Below, in pieces: positions 9,003 through 17,846 of a stretch of DNA of 46,277 nucleotides. The stretch lies in contig JAUSPV010000144.1 of assembly GCA_030652755.1 (NCBI GenBank), forward strand, positions 1 through 46,277, read 5' to 3'. The position numbers and the translations under genes were made by a program. Below the pieces are notes generated by a model. The model saw only the letters and a program-made list of their open reading frames with translations, was not told the origin of the DNA and ran no database searches. This DNA comes from Caulobacter sp. GTDB lineage: Bacteria > Pseudomonadota > Alphaproteobacteria > Caulobacterales > Caulobacteraceae. Every line of letters starts with the position of its first letter. Position 1 is the stretch's first letter.

Positions 9003-9983
9003 TCAGAACTTGAAGTTGATCATCTTGCGCATCACCAGGATGCCCATGGCCATCCAGAACGCGGCGCCCAGCAGCATCAGGTGGCCGCGAGGGTCGGTGA
9101 ACATCGGCGCCATGTAGGCCGGGGTCGTCACGGTGATCAGCACCACCACGCCCGGCGGCAGCGAGCCGATGATGAACGAGGAGGCAATGGCCTCCGACGA
9201 CAGCGCCTTGATCTTCTCACGCATCATCTTGCGGGCGCGCAGGACGGTGGAGAGGTTGTTCAGCGCCTCGGCCAGGTTGCCCCCGGCCTTCTGCTGGATG
9301 GCCAGAACGATGGCGAAGAAGCGCAGCTCGCTGGTCGGCATGCGCTCGTACATCTTCTCCAGGGCCTGATCCATGGCCACGCCCATGCCGACATTCTCGA
9401 CCAGCCGGCGGAACTCGCCGGCCAGCGGCTCGGGCGATTCCTTGCCGATGATCTTCAGGCAGTCGTGGACCGGCAGACCGGACTTGATGCCGCGCACGAT
9501 GATGTCGATGGCGTCGGAGAAGGCCAGGGTGAACTTCTTGATCCGGCGGGTGGCCATGACCCCGACCAGCCATCGCGGCAGGCCGAGCCCGGCCGCGAAG
9601 GTCAGCCCCAGCGCGATCAGCGGCTTCTGGGTGGCCAGCAGCGTCAACGCGCCGACGCTCAGGCCGAACACGCCGCTGAAGATCCAGAAGCTGCGGACCG
9701 TCAGGCTGAGCCCGGCTTGCTGCAGCCGCGCGGTGATAGCCAGAGTCGCCTTCTTCTGCTGCTTTTCCTGGGCCTTCAGCGTCTGGAGGATCTGCTTGCG
9801 CCGGATCTCCTGGTTGTTGGCCACGACGCCGCGGCCCCGCGTGCGGGCCTCGCGCGCGCCGCCGCTGACGATCACCTGGGCGCGCTTGGCGATTCTGGCG
9901 CTTTCGCTTTCGCCGCCGGCGAAGACCCAGCCCAGGCCGCCGATGGTGATGAAGGCGAGAACCGCGACGAGGGCGACCAGCAT
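9003..9983 (-). CDS. tadB: Tad pilus inner-membrane platform protein TadB (CpaG)
   Basis: A 326-residue polytopic protein with a type II secretion F domain (about residues 155-285, containing HDCLKIIGKE and a QQKAGGNLAEAL stretch typical of the family). There is one N-terminal membrane segment (about 1-20), a central pair (about 115-155) and a C-terminal pair. It partners TadC and the CpaF ATPase to drive pilus extension. The gene starts 4 bp after cpaF, so translation is probably coupled. Confidence 0.92.
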   Translation of the reverse strand: MLVALVAVLAFITIGGLGWVFAGGESESARIAKRAQVIVSGGAREARTRGRGVVANNQEIRRKQILQTLKAQEKQQKKATLAITARLQQAGLSLTVRSFWIFSGVFGLSVGALTLLATQKPLIALGLTFAAGLGLPRWLVGVMATRRIKKFTLAFSDAIDIIVRGIKSGLPVHDCLKIIGKESPEPLAGEFRRLVENVGMGVAMDQALEKMYERMPTSELRFFAIVLAIQQKAGGNLAEALNNLSTVLRARKMMREKIKALSSEAIASSFIIGSLPPGVVVLITVTTPAYMAPMFTDPRGHLMLLGAAFWMAMGILVMRKMINFKF

Positions 9984-9987
9984 GGCG

Positions 9988-11520
9988 CTACTCCGCCGCG
10001 TCGAGGGCTTCAGCCAGCTCGCGTTCCAGGCCGTAGTAGCGGGCGCGATCCCAGAACCGGGGGCGGGCGATGCCGGTTGACCGGAACTTGCCGGTGACGC
10101 GGCCCTGGTCGTCCTCGCCGTTCATCTCGTAGACGAACAGGTCCTGGGTGACGATCACATCGCCCTCCAGGCCGACAACCTCGGTGACGTGGGTGATGCG
10201 CCGCGATCCGTCCCGCAGACGCGCGGCCTGGATGATGACGTCGATGGAGCCGACGATCATCTCGCGGATGGTCTTGGAGGGCAGGCCGTAGCCGCCCATG
10301 GTGATCATCGACTCGATCCGGCTGATCGCCTCGCGGGGCGAGTTGGCGTGCAGCGTGCCCATCGAGCCGTCGTGGCCGGTGTTCATCGCCTGCAGCAGGT
10401 CGAAGGCCTCGGGCCCGCGCACTTCGCCGACGATGATCCGCTCGGGCCGCATCCGCAGGCAGTTCTTGACCAGGTCCCGCATGGTGATCTGGCCCTGACC
10501 CTCGAGGTTGGGCGGCCGGGTTTCCAGACGCACCACATGCGGCTGCTGCAGCTGCAGCTCTGCGGCGTCCTCGCAGGTGATCACCCGTTCGGTCGGATCG
10601 ATGAAGGCGGTCATGGTGTTGAGCAGCGTCGTCTTGCCCGACCCGGTGCCGCCGGAGATGACGATGTTGCAGCGGCATGCGCCGATCACGCCCAGGACCC
10701 GCGCGCCTTCCGGACTGATGGACTTGTAGTCCACCAGGTCCTTCATCGTCAGCTTGTCCTTCTTGAACTTCCGGATCGTCAGGGTCGGTCCGTCCAGCGC
10801 CAGCGGCGGCGCGATGACGTTGACCCGGCTGCCGTCGGGAAGGCGGGCGTCGCAGATCGGGCTCGACTCATCGACGCGCCGCCCGACCTGGCTGACGATC
10901 CGCTGGCAGATGTTCATCAGCTGGGCGTTGTCGCGGAAGCGCACATTGGTCAGCTGCACCTTGCCGCCGACCTCGATGAACACCCGGTTGGCGCCGTTGA
11001 CCATCACGTCGGCGATGTCGTCCCGGGCCAGCAGCGGCTCGAGCGGGCCATAGCCGAGGACGTCGTTGATGATGTCCTGGACCAGGTGATCGGTCTCGGC
11101 GACCGACATCGACACGTTCTTGATCGCCACCAGCTCGGCGACGATGTCCTTGATCTCCTCGGCGGCCGACTTCAGGTCGAGCTGGGCCAGCTGGCTCAGG
11201 TCGATGGTGTTCAGCAGCGCGTTGAAGATCGTGGTCTTGGTGGCGTGGTAGTAGTCGCTCTGCTCGCGAACGATCTGGGCGGTCGGCCCCTGGGCGGCGC
11301 GCAGCTGGTCGAGCCCCCGGGGGGCCTTGGTGCTTTCGCGGGGCGTGGAGCCGCCGGCCAGCGAGGCGGTGTCGGCGCCCTCGCGCTGGGTGGCCGGCGT
11401 GCCCGAGGCGGTCGAACCGTGATCCGACTGCGGACGCGTCGCGATCGGCGCGCCGGCGGGCGGCGGCGGCGGCGCCTTCCGGGCCGGGGCGGTGTCTGCG
11501 TCGGATCGCTTGCCGAACAC
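9988..11520 (-). CDS. cpaF: Tad pilus assembly ATPase CpaF (TadA)
   Basis: A 510-residue secretion ATPase of the VirB11/PulE family that powers Flp pilus extension and, in known Tad systems, retraction. Walker [10 protein letters not shown] lies at 290-298, an Asp-box-like segment follows, Walker B is IIVGEVRG (362-369), and the His box [12 protein letters not shown] is at 382-393. The first 70 residues are low-complexity and rich in proline and alanine, as in other CpaF proteins. The start is GTG at 11520, 5 bp after the cpaE stop. It is the only ATPase of this type in the window, as expected for a Tad system. Confidence 0.95.
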   Translation of the reverse strand: MFGKRSDADTAPARKAPPPPPAGAPIATRPQSDHGSTASGTPATQREGADTASLAGGSTPRESTKAPRGLDQLRAAQGPTAQIVREQSDYYHATKTTIFNALLNTIDLSQLAQLDLKSAAEEIKDIVAELVAIKNVSMSVAETDHLVQDIINDVLGYGPLEPLLARDDIADVMVNGANRVFIEVGGKVQLTNVRFRDNAQLMNICQRIVSQVGRRVDESSPICDARLPDGSRVNVIAPPLALDGPTLTIRKFKKDKLTMKDLVDYKSISPEGARVLGVIGACRCNIVISGGTGSGKTTLLNTMTAFIDPTERVITCEDAAELQLQQPHVVRLETRPPNLEGQGQITMRDLVKNCLRMRPERIIVGEVRGPEAFDLLQAMNTGHDGSMGTLHANSPREAISRIESMITMGGYGLPSKTIREMIVGSIDVIIQAARLRDGSRRITHVTEVVGLEGDVIVTQDLFVYEMNGEDDQGRVTGKFRSTGIARPRFWDRARYYGLERELAEALDAAE

Positions 11521-11525
11521 GGGCG

Positions 11526-13022
11526 CTACTTCTTCTTGTTGAACAGGCCGCCGAGCAGCGACGATTTCTGGGCGGGCGGGGGCTCGCGGCGAGCGATGAG
11601 CTGCGCCAGCTGGGCCAGACCCTCGGCCGCCTTCGACTTGGGCGCCACCTCGGTGATCATCTGGCCGTGGTTGGCGGCCTGGCCAAAGGCCTTGGGCTCG
11701 AACGGCAGGCTCAGGCAGGGGCCGAGACCCAGCGCGTCGCCGAAGTCCTTCACCGGAATCTCCGGCCGGCCGGGCACGCCGACCTGGTTGAGCACCAGCC
11801 GCGGCGGCGCGTCGTTGGGGCGGGCCTGACGCACCAGGTCGATCATGTTCTTGGCGTTGCGCAGCGAGGCCAGGTCCGGGGTGGCGACGATGACCAGGTC
11901 ATCGGACGCGATCAGCATCTTGCGCTTCCAGGCGCTCCAGGCGTGCGGCAGGTCCAGCACCACGAAGGGGGCGGCGGCGCGGATCTTCTGCACCACCTCC
12001 TCGAACGCATCGGGGGGAATGTCGTAGTCCTGGTCCAGCGTCGCCGGGGCCGCGAACAGCGACAGCCGGTCGGTGACCCGCACCATCATCCGGTCCATCA
12101 GCACCGGGTCCAGCCGGTCCGGCTGGCCCAGCGCGTCGGCGACGCCCTGCAGCGGGTCCTGGTTGAAGTTGAGGCCCGCCGTGCCGAACGGCAGGTCGAA
12201 GTCGGCCAGCACGACGCCGGCCTGGATCGTTTCGGCCAGCGACCAGGCGAGGTTGTGGGCCACGGTCGAGGCGCCGACGCCGCCCTTGGCCCCGACAACC
12301 GCGATCTGGCGGCCGGTGAAGGGCGCCGCCGGGTCGGCGTACAGGGCGGTGATCGCCCGGATGATCTGCAGCGGGCTGAGCGGCGGCACGAGATATTCGC
12401 TCACGCCCCGGCGCATCAGCTCCCGATACAGCGCGATGTCGTTGGCCGAGCCGATGGTGACGACCTTGGTGCCCGGGTCGCAGACCTCGGCCAGCCGCTC
12501 CAGCTGGGTGAGCAGTTCCGGCGCGGGGTCGAGGCTCTCGACGATCACCAGGGAGGGCGTCGGCTGGTTCTGGTAGTAGTCGATGGCCGCCTGCACGCCG
12601 CCGGGCCGCACAATCGTCGCCGCCCGGGACATGCGCCGGTCGCCGGCCGCCCGCTCGACCATCTCCGTCGTTTCCGGCCGGGAACAGAACACATGGATGC
12701 CGATGCGCGGGACGCTGGCTTCTCCGGCGCTTCCATCCGGCAGGGCGGGGCCTTCGGGGCTGTGTTGAACGGACGGGTGAGAGGCGGGGTGATGCACTGG
12801 GGACGCTGCTTGGGCCGTGGGACGCGACAATTCGGCGAAAGGATCGTCTTCGGCCGCCGGGCGGGCCGGCGGGAAGTCGGCGAACGGATCTTCCCCCAGG
12901 CCGGCCGTCTGCCGCAGCTGGGGCGCGTCGTCACGCCAGGGATCGCCGCTGGTCGGGGCGAACACGTCGTCGGCCTCGAAGCCGAGGTCGAAAGGATCAA
13001 GATCTGCGGAGCGCGGCGCCAT
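11526..13022 (-). CDS. cpaE: Tad pilus localisation protein CpaE (TadZ-like)
   Basis: A 498-residue protein with an acidic, proline-rich N-terminal region (1-100), a degenerate receiver-like domain (about 106-228, IGIHVFCSRPET onward) and a C-terminal MinD/ParA-type ATPase with a deviant Walker A motif, KGGVGAST (246-253). In Caulobacter, CpaE places the pilus machinery at the pole. I chose the ATG at 13022, two bases after the cpaD stop. The frame stays open upstream, but that part overlaps cpaD in another frame and is not credible. The receiver-like part lacks an obvious phospho-acceptor context, as is usual for TadZ/CpaE. Confidence 0.93.
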   Translation of the reverse strand: MAPRSADLDPFDLGFEADDVFAPTSGDPWRDDAPQLRQTAGLGEDPFADFPPARPAAEDDPFAELSRPTAQAASPVHHPASHPSVQHSPEGPALPDGSAGEASVPRIGIHVFCSRPETTEMVERAAGDRRMSRAATIVRPGGVQAAIDYYQNQPTPSLVIVESLDPAPELLTQLERLAEVCDPGTKVVTIGSANDIALYRELMRRGVSEYLVPPLSPLQIIRAITALYADPAAPFTGRQIAVVGAKGGVGASTVAHNLAWSLAETIQAGVVLADFDLPFGTAGLNFNQDPLQGVADALGQPDRLDPVLMDRMMVRVTDRLSLFAAPATLDQDYDIPPDAFEEVVQKIRAAAPFVVLDLPHAWSAWKRKMLIASDDLVIVATPDLASLRNAKNMIDLVRQARPNDAPPRLVLNQVGVPGRPEIPVKDFGDALGLGPCLSLPFEPKAFGQAANHGQMITEVAPKSKAAEGLAQLAQLIARREPPPAQKSSLLGGLFNKKK

Positions 13023-13024
13023 GG

Positions 13025-13702
13025 CTACTGTATCGCCTGCGAAACCGCGCCGGACGCCTGGGTGTCCTTGGCCGAGGAGGTCACCTCGCCGCGCCGGTAC
13101 TTGTCGAACACGACCGCGCGGCGACCCGGATCGGCCGGATCCATGGTCCGCGGCGCGATCAGGTCCTCGGGATTGGCCAGCTGCGCGGCCATGTTGGACG
13201 TCACGGCGCACCCCAGGTTGCTGATCGAGCCGTTGTCGAAGGTGCGGACGATGTTTTCCCAGGACCCGCAGTTGGGCGTCGCCACCGAGTAGCGCTTGAA
13301 GCCGACCACCACCGGCGCATGGGCCGGGTCGGCCGCGTCATAGCCGATCAGCAAGACCTTCTCGGCCGGAGCGCCCTGTCCCATCAGCCAGGCCCGGACA
13401 TCGCTGCCGACGCGATAGCCGCCCTGGTTGGGGGCCGCCACGGTGATCAGGCCGCCCTCGGCCTGCATCCAGCGGGAATGAAACTCGGCCAGCGCCCGCG
13501 CCTGGTTTCCCGACAGGCCGGTGGGGTGCGCCGCCAGGCGGATCTCGTCGGGTTGCGGCGTCACCTGGATCGCCCCGCTCCAGGCGTCCAGCGGCGTGGG
13601 CATCACCGACCGCGCGACCGCGTTGGGATCGGCGTGCCCGCACCCGGCCAGCAACAGGGCGCCGGCGAGGGGCGACAAACGGGAAAGGAACGGCTTCTGC
13701 AT
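13025..13702 (-). CDS. cpaD: Tad pilus outer-membrane lipoprotein CpaD
   Basis: A 225-residue lipoprotein: signal sequence with lipobox LLAGC, the lipidated cysteine at residue 21. The rest matches the CpaD family (the segments FHSRWMQAEGG and GFKRYSVATPNCGSWE are characteristic, including the NCG motif). CpaD supports assembly or placement of the CpaC secretin in the outer membrane. It sits between cpaC (4 bp gap) and cpaE (2 bp gap), the canonical Tad position. Confidence 0.92.
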   Translation of the reverse strand: MQKPFLSRLSPLAGALLLAGCGHADPNAVARSVMPTPLDAWSGAIQVTPQPDEIRLAAHPTGLSGNQARALAEFHSRWMQAEGGLITVAAPNQGGYRVGSDVRAWLMGQGAPAEKVLLIGYDAADPAHAPVVVGFKRYSVATPNCGSWENIVRTFDNGSISNLGCAVTSNMAAQLANPEDLIAPRTMDPADPGRRAVVFDKYRRGEVTSSAKDTQASGAVSQAIQ

Positions 13703-13706
13703 CGCG

Positions 13707-15179
13707 CTACTCGATCACGTAGCCGATCGGACCCTGCCAGGTCCGTCCGGCGTTGGCGCCCGGCGGGGCTTGCACGGTCTTGTTCAGCTTTCCGAACAGG
13801 ATGGTTTCGGCGTCGTTGGCGAAGCGCAGGCCGTCGGCCGGCGTCTGGAAGGCGCCCGGGTTGTTCGGGTCGACCAGATAGGCGGTGACCAGCACCACCA
13901 TCTCGGTGTCGCCCGACAGGTAGTCCCGCGACCGGAACAGCGAGCCCAGCACCGGAATGGATCCCGCGCCGGGCAGGGCGTCGAGGTTCTCGCGGGTCTG
14001 TTGCTGGATCAGCCCGGCGATCATCATCGACCCGCCCGAGGGCAGTTCGACGGAGGTCTCGGCCCGCCGCACGGTCAGGGCCGGGATGGTCAGGCTGGTG
14101 TTGCTGGAGCCGCCGCCGAGCGTGAAGGCGCCCTGGGTGGTGAGCTCGGAAATCTCGGTCGAGATCTTCAGCGAGATGCGCCCGCCGGACAGGACCACGG
14201 GCGTGAAGGCCAGTCCCACGCCGAACGGCTTGTACTCGACAGTCACCGAGCCGCTGGAGTTGTCCTGATTGACCGGCACCGGATATTCGCCGCCGGCCAG
14301 GAACCGCGCGGATTCACCCGACACCGCCGTCAGGTTCGGCTCGGCCAGCGTCCGGACCAGGCCGACGCGTTCGAAGGCGCGGATGGATCCGGTCAGGGTG
14401 TCGAGCGCGTTGATGTAGCTGCCGCCGATGGTGGCGCCGCCGGGCAGGGCGCCATTGACGCTGAAGTTGGCGCCCTGGCCGATGGTGATCGAGCCGCTGC
14501 CCTGCTGCAGCACCGCGTTCAGGTTGACGCCCAGCTGCTTGATGACGCTGCGCTGGACCTCGACGATCCTCACCTTGAGCATCACCTGGTCCTTGCCGGC
14601 GACGCCGATCATGTTGAGGACCTGCTCGGGCTTGGCGACATAGCGCAGGGCGATCTGTCCCGCCCGTTCGGCGTCGATCGGGTTCTGGACCATGCCGGTC
14701 AGGATCACGCTGTCGCCGAGCGACTCGACCTTCACCCTCGAGCCCGGCAGCACGCGGTTGATCGTGGCGGCCAGCGCGCCGGCGTCGGCGTCGACGCGGA
14801 TGTTCAGCGACAGGATGCGGCGGCCGGAGGCGTCGAACAGAATGGCGTCGGTCTGGCCGGAAGTCATGCCCAGCACGTAGATCCGGCGGGGCGAGCGCAG
14901 CACCGCGTCAGCCACGGCCGGGTTGGTGATCAGGATGTCCCGCACATCGACGGGCAGCTCGATAATCGCCGACTTGCCGCGCGGCAGGGACAGGTCCTGC
15001 GACGCGCCGCCGGCCGCGAGATCGACGCGCACCGTCGTTGACCCGGAACCGGCCATGCCGGCGAGGCCGCCGCCCTGGGCGTCGATGGCCTGGGCCAGAA
15101 CGGACGGCGCCGCGGCCTGGAACAGGGTCGCGGCGATGACGGCCGGGGCGAGGGACCGGAACAGGCCAATCTTGCTCAT
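13707..15179 (-). CDS. cpaC: Tad pilus secretin CpaC (RcpA)
   Basis: A 490-residue outer-membrane secretin through which the pilus passes. It has an N-terminal signal peptide (about 1-30). A pilus-type secretin N domain (about 50-125) contains RGKSAIIELPVDVRDILITN, and a BON-like segment follows (about 125-195). The C-terminal secretin barrel (about 200-440) has the typical VPVLGSLF motif written here as IPVLGSLFRSRDYLSGDTE. Its start overlaps the cpaB stop by 4 bp (ATGA), implying coupled translation. A second, stand-alone copy of the N domain is encoded divergently at 17328. Confidence 0.95.
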   Translation of the reverse strand: MSKIGLFRSLAPAVIAATLFQAAAPSVLAQAIDAQGGGLAGMAGSGSTTVRVDLAAGGASQDLSLPRGKSAIIELPVDVRDILITNPAVADAVLRSPRRIYVLGMTSGQTDAILFDASGRRILSLNIRVDADAGALAATINRVLPGSRVKVESLGDSVILTGMVQNPIDAERAGQIALRYVAKPEQVLNMIGVAGKDQVMLKVRIVEVQRSVIKQLGVNLNAVLQQGSGSITIGQGANFSVNGALPGGATIGGSYINALDTLTGSIRAFERVGLVRTLAEPNLTAVSGESARFLAGGEYPVPVNQDNSSGSVTVEYKPFGVGLAFTPVVLSGGRISLKISTEISELTTQGAFTLGGGSSNTSLTIPALTVRRAETSVELPSGGSMMIAGLIQQQTRENLDALPGAGSIPVLGSLFRSRDYLSGDTEMVVLVTAYLVDPNNPGAFQTPADGLRFANDAETILFGKLNKTVQAPPGANAGRTWQGPIGYVIE

Positions 15180-16048
15180 CGGGACACCGTTACCTGGCTG
15201 GACTGGCCCGCCCTGACGACGCGTATGGTCTCGCCTGCCCCCGAGCCGGAGGACGTGCCGCGCGTCGTGGGCGCCCCGGCGTCGGCATAGGAGCGCAGCG
15301 CCAGGCTCAGGGCGCCGCCCGCTCTCGCCTTGGTCTGGGCGCTGGCGACCAGCTCGGTGTCCGCAGCGGACACCTCCAGCGTGGCGACGGCGCCGACCAT
15401 GGTCTGGGCGTCCTTGGTGGGTTGCGCGGCCTGGTCGATGGCGAGGACCTTGACGTTGCCCAGCACCGTTTCGGTCACCACCTTGTCGTCGTCGGTCCGG
15501 CTGACGATCAGGTCCACGCGGTCGCCGGGAAGGATGAAGCCGCCGGCGGCGGTGTCGACCGTCACGCCCACGCTCATCGCCCGCATGCCGGGGGCCAGGA
15601 CGATGGCCATGAAGTTCCCTTCGCCCTGGCGGACGATCTTGCGCGCCACGATCGGTTCGCCGCTGGCGAACGGCTCGCGAACCACGGCCCCGTCGAGGGC
15701 CTTGATGGCGGCGTCGCCGAACAGGCCGCTGGCCGTGGAGGCAGCCTCCTGGGCCACGCCGGCCGCGCCGGCCGGCTTGACCTGCGGCGGGGCGCCGTCG
15801 GTGGTGAAGGTTTCGCTCAGCCCTTCGGCGGGCCAGTCCTGCCAGCCCAGGTCGGTCGGGGAGAGGCGGGCGCCGGTGGGCAGGTCGCGCTTGGCGACCA
15901 GAACCCGGACGGTCGGACCTGCGGGCGTCGGCGCCGCCGCGGCGACCGACGGGGCCGTCTTGGGCGAGAAGGCGCCGCGCACCACGAACGCCAGCGCAAT
16001 GGCGGCGACGGCGGCGATCACCAGAATGAGAAGACGGACGGCGCTCAT
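15176..16048 (-). CDS. cpaB: Tad pilus assembly protein CpaB (RcpC)
   Basis: A 290-residue periplasmic protein anchored by an N-terminal membrane segment (about residues 5-25). A SAF domain follows (about 48-115, VRVLVAKRDLPTGARLSPTDLGW). An RcpC/CpaB domain contains GMRAMSVGVTVDTAAGGFILPGDRVDLI split over about 150-190. It is thought to work with the secretin during pilus assembly. The 144-bp gap to cpaA holds a CtrA-like box on the same strand at 16169-16184, so cpaB may have its own promoter. Confidence 0.93.
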   Translation of the reverse strand: MSAVRLLILVIAAVAAIALAFVVRGAFSPKTAPSVAAAAPTPAGPTVRVLVAKRDLPTGARLSPTDLGWQDWPAEGLSETFTTDGAPPQVKPAGAAGVAQEAASTASGLFGDAAIKALDGAVVREPFASGEPIVARKIVRQGEGNFMAIVLAPGMRAMSVGVTVDTAAGGFILPGDRVDLIVSRTDDDKVVTETVLGNVKVLAIDQAAQPTKDAQTMVGAVATLEVSAADTELVASAQTKARAGGALSLALRSYADAGAPTTRGTSSGSGAGETIRVVRAGQSSQVTVSR

Positions 16049-16168
16049 AAGGTCGGACTGACCCCGGAAGGGACTAAGGAACTGTGGAGCGTCCGGCCGA
16101 TCCGGCTCGGACGCAGGGGCGATTCGTCGCCTGCCCTTCTGGCGGCGGCCTACCTTCGGGCGCGCATG

Positions 16169-16184
16169 GTTAACGCACGCCTAA
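16169..16184 (-). promoter_or_regulatory. CtrA-like box upstream of cpaB
   Basis: The minus strand reads TTAG-N7-TTAAC, one mismatch from the CtrA consensus TTAA-N7-TTAAC. It lies about 120 bp upstream of the cpaB start and just past the cpaA stop. CtrA control of pilus genes is established in Caulobacter; binding here is inference. Confidence 0.5.
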
Positions 16185-16192
16185 GCCGCCGG

Positions 16193-16714
16193 TCAGGACA
16201 GGCCCGGAAACAGTTGCGCCGGCAGGCTGGTGGGGAAGGCGACCAGCGCGCCGACCGCGATGGCCACGCCGTAGGGCACGTTCTCGCCGGGCGTCGTCAG
16301 GCGGCCGATCCAGCCGCGCAGTCCGATGGTCACGGGGCGGAACCAGCCCGACCGCGCGACCAGCAGCGAAACGGCCAGGGCGCCGCCGGCCAGGGCGGTC
16401 ACGGCCAGGAAGGGAAGCAGCGCCGACCAGCCAAGCCACAGGGCGGCGGCCGCGAAAAGCTTGGCGTCGCCGCCGCCGATCCAGCCGGCGGCGAACATGC
16501 CCATGCCGACGATCAAGGCGCCGAAGCCGACGGCCACCGCCAGTCCGATCTGGGTCACTGACGCGCCGAGCAGCAGGGCGGTGGGGAAAAAGAGGGCGAT
16601 GAGCGCCAGGGAGATCCAGTTGGGAATGGTGAAGCTGGTCGCGTCACGCATCGCGGCGATGATCGCCAGCGCGGGAAAGGCGACAAGTAGCAGGAACTGG
16701 ATCAGCGGAAGCAT
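16193..16714 (-). CDS. cpaA: prepilin peptidase CpaA (TadV)
   Basis: A 173-residue A24 family aspartic peptidase of the inner membrane that cleaves the leader of the Flp pilin and the TadE-like pseudopilins. The two catalytic aspartates are visible: D24 in AMRDATSFTIPN and D83 in GGGDAKL. There are about six hydrophobic segments and no N-methyltransferase domain, the short form usual in Tad systems. I chose the ATG at 16714 because the sequence beginning MLPLIQFLLL starts the first membrane segment directly; the open frame extends 20 codons upstream without family features. It follows pilA beyond a terminator, so it is either read through or has its own promoter in 16715-16800. Confidence 0.92.
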   Translation of the reverse strand: MLPLIQFLLLVAFPALAIIAAMRDATSFTIPNWISLALIALFFPTALLLGASVTQIGLAVAVGFGALIVGMGMFAAGWIGGGDAKLFAAAALWLGWSALLPFLAVTALAGGALAVSLLVARSGWFRPVTIGLRGWIGRLTTPGENVPYGVAIAVGALVAFPTSLPAQLFPGLS

Positions 16715-16800
16715 GGAACGTCCGGGGCCTTCGGTGAGGCGGGCAGTCTGCACCCGCAGCGGTGAACCGATCATTGACGCCGGGCGACGCGCCGGCGCCC

Positions 16801-16835
16801 CAAAAGCAGAAGGGCCGCGGATTTCTCCGCGGCCC
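16801..16835 (-). terminator. intrinsic terminator of pilA
   Basis: On the minus strand a 10-bp stem (16826-16835 with 16812-16821) closed by a GAAA tetraloop is followed by TTCTGCTTTT. It lies 25 bp after the pilA stop and before cpaA. It probably gives a strong monocistronic pilin transcript, with limited readthrough into the assembly genes, as expected for a major structural subunit. Confidence 0.85.
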
Positions 16836-16860
16836 CCTGTTTTCCGAAGCGACGCCGAAC

Positions 16861-17031
16861 TTAGGCGGGCGTCAGGCCCTTATTGATGTCGCCGAAGGCG
16901 GTGTTGAGCTTGCCGCCGAGGGTCGAGACAGCGGTGATGATAACCACCGCGATCAGAGCGACGATCAGGCCGTATTCGATGGCCGTGGCGCCGGATTCAT
17001 CCTTGGCGAAGCGCGTCATAAACTTGGTCAT
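16861..17031 (-). CDS. pilA: Flp-type major pilin PilA
   Basis: A 56-residue pilin that I translated directly because of its small size. It starts MTKFMTRFAKDESG and continues ATAIEYGLIVALIAVV, with a hydrophobic helix at about 15-38 and a short C-terminal tail ending NKGLTPA. The prepilin cleavage site is after G14, with the glutamate at +5 (E19) and tyrosine at +6 (Y20) that define Flp pilins. It is processed by the adjacent CpaA and extruded through CpaC. An intrinsic terminator follows, and the upstream intergenic region holds CtrA-like boxes. Confidence 0.95.
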   Translation of the reverse strand: MTKFMTRFAKDESGATAIEYGLIVALIAVVIITAVSTLGGKLNTAFGDINKGLTPA

Positions 17032-17124
17032 TGCTTGATCTCCTCATTAGCAAGCTGGCGGTTGCGGGTCCAAGCCGCTTGGCCTGCCTGCCCCCGAAAA
17101 CAAGGCCACCTTCGCAGGACGCGT

Positions 17125-17139
17125 TTAATGGCCAGTAAA
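17125..17139 (-). promoter_or_regulatory. CtrA-like box upstream of pilA
   Basis: On the minus strand the sequence is TTTA-N7-TTAA, one mismatch from TTAA-N7-TTAA, about 94 bp upstream of the pilA ATG. It sits inside the imperfect palindrome GTTTA...TAAAC. pilA of Caulobacter is a known CtrA-activated gene; binding here is inferred from position and motif. Confidence 0.5.
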
Positions 17140-17170
17140 CAGCAGAACTTGACCAAACAATTTTCTATGG

Positions 17171-17202
17171 TTTACTTGGGTTTACTATTACGATCGCTTA
17201 AC
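17171..17202. promoter_or_regulatory. additional CtrA-like half sites in the pilA divergent region
   Basis: TTTA-N7-TTAC (17171-17185) and a perfect TTAACC half site with a poor partner (17187-17203) lie between pilA and the divergent pilus gene at 17328. With the box at 17125-17139 they form a cluster of AT-rich sites in otherwise GC-rich DNA. They could serve either direction. No convincing -10/-35 pair was identified. Confidence 0.35.
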
Positions 17203-17327
17203 CACGTCGCCCGAAACGGGTCGGGAGTCTCTATAAGAATCGCGCCCGCCCGCGCGTGAGTCATTTTCAGCCTTTGTTGACCATTCGGGCCGAGTCTGCG
17301 GGAAGAATTCGCGACCGGAAAAACCCC

Positions 17328-17786
17328 ATGCGCCGCATCCTCAGCCTCGTTGTCGCCGTGACGACCCTCGCCGTCGCCCTGCCGGCGGTCGCCCAGAGCC
17401 TGTCGATCCGCATCGACCAGGCGGCCAGGCTCGGGCTGTCGGGCACGGCGCGGGACGTGATCGTCGGCAACCCGGCCGTGGCGGACGTGACCGTGATCGA
17501 CGGCCGCAACCTGATCGTGACCGGCAAGGGATACGGCATCACCAACCTGATCGTGGTGGACGGGCGCGGACGCACCATCCTTGACCGTCAGATCATCGTC
17601 TCGGCGTCCGACGACGGCCGGGTGACGATGTATCGGGGTCCGGGCCTGTTCAACTATTCCTGCTCGCCCCGCTGCGAGCGCACCCCGATGCCGGGCGAGA
17701 GCGACCCCGTGTACCAGGAACATGCGCCGCCCTACACCGCGGCCGCCGCGCGGGCGGCCGGCGCGGCCAGGCCGCAGGGCGAGTAA
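17328..17786 (+). CDS. stand-alone secretin N-domain pilus assembly protein
   Basis: A 152-residue secreted protein with a signal peptide (MRRILSLVVAVTTLAVALPA, cleavage after VAQ near residue 23). A domain matching the N-terminal pilus-type domain of CpaC-like secretins follows: GTARDVIVGNPAVADVTVID and GKGYGITNLIVVD at about residues 39-85. There is no secretin barrel. Its location, divergent from pilA and followed by two TadE-like genes, marks it as an accessory pilus protein of the periplasm. I chose the ATG at 17328 because it starts the signal peptide; the open frame upstream lacks that feature. Its exact role is not known to me. Confidence 0.82.
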   Translation: MRRILSLVVAVTTLAVALPAVAQSLSIRIDQAARLGLSGTARDVIVGNPAVADVTVIDGRNLIVTGKGYGITNLIVVDGRGRTILDRQIIVSASDDGRVTMYRGPGLFNYSCSPRCERTPMPGESDPVYQEHAPPYTAAAARAAGAARPQGE

Positions 17787-17846
17787 ACCGCCGGTTAGGG
17801 ACGGCGCGCTATCCTGACGGCAATCCGGTTGGGAAGGCGTCCGCCC

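Noticed and set aside
8253..11829. Long plus-strand open frames opposite tadC, tadB and cpaF
   Set aside because: Shadows of conserved pilus genes with intact Walker and F-domain motifs.
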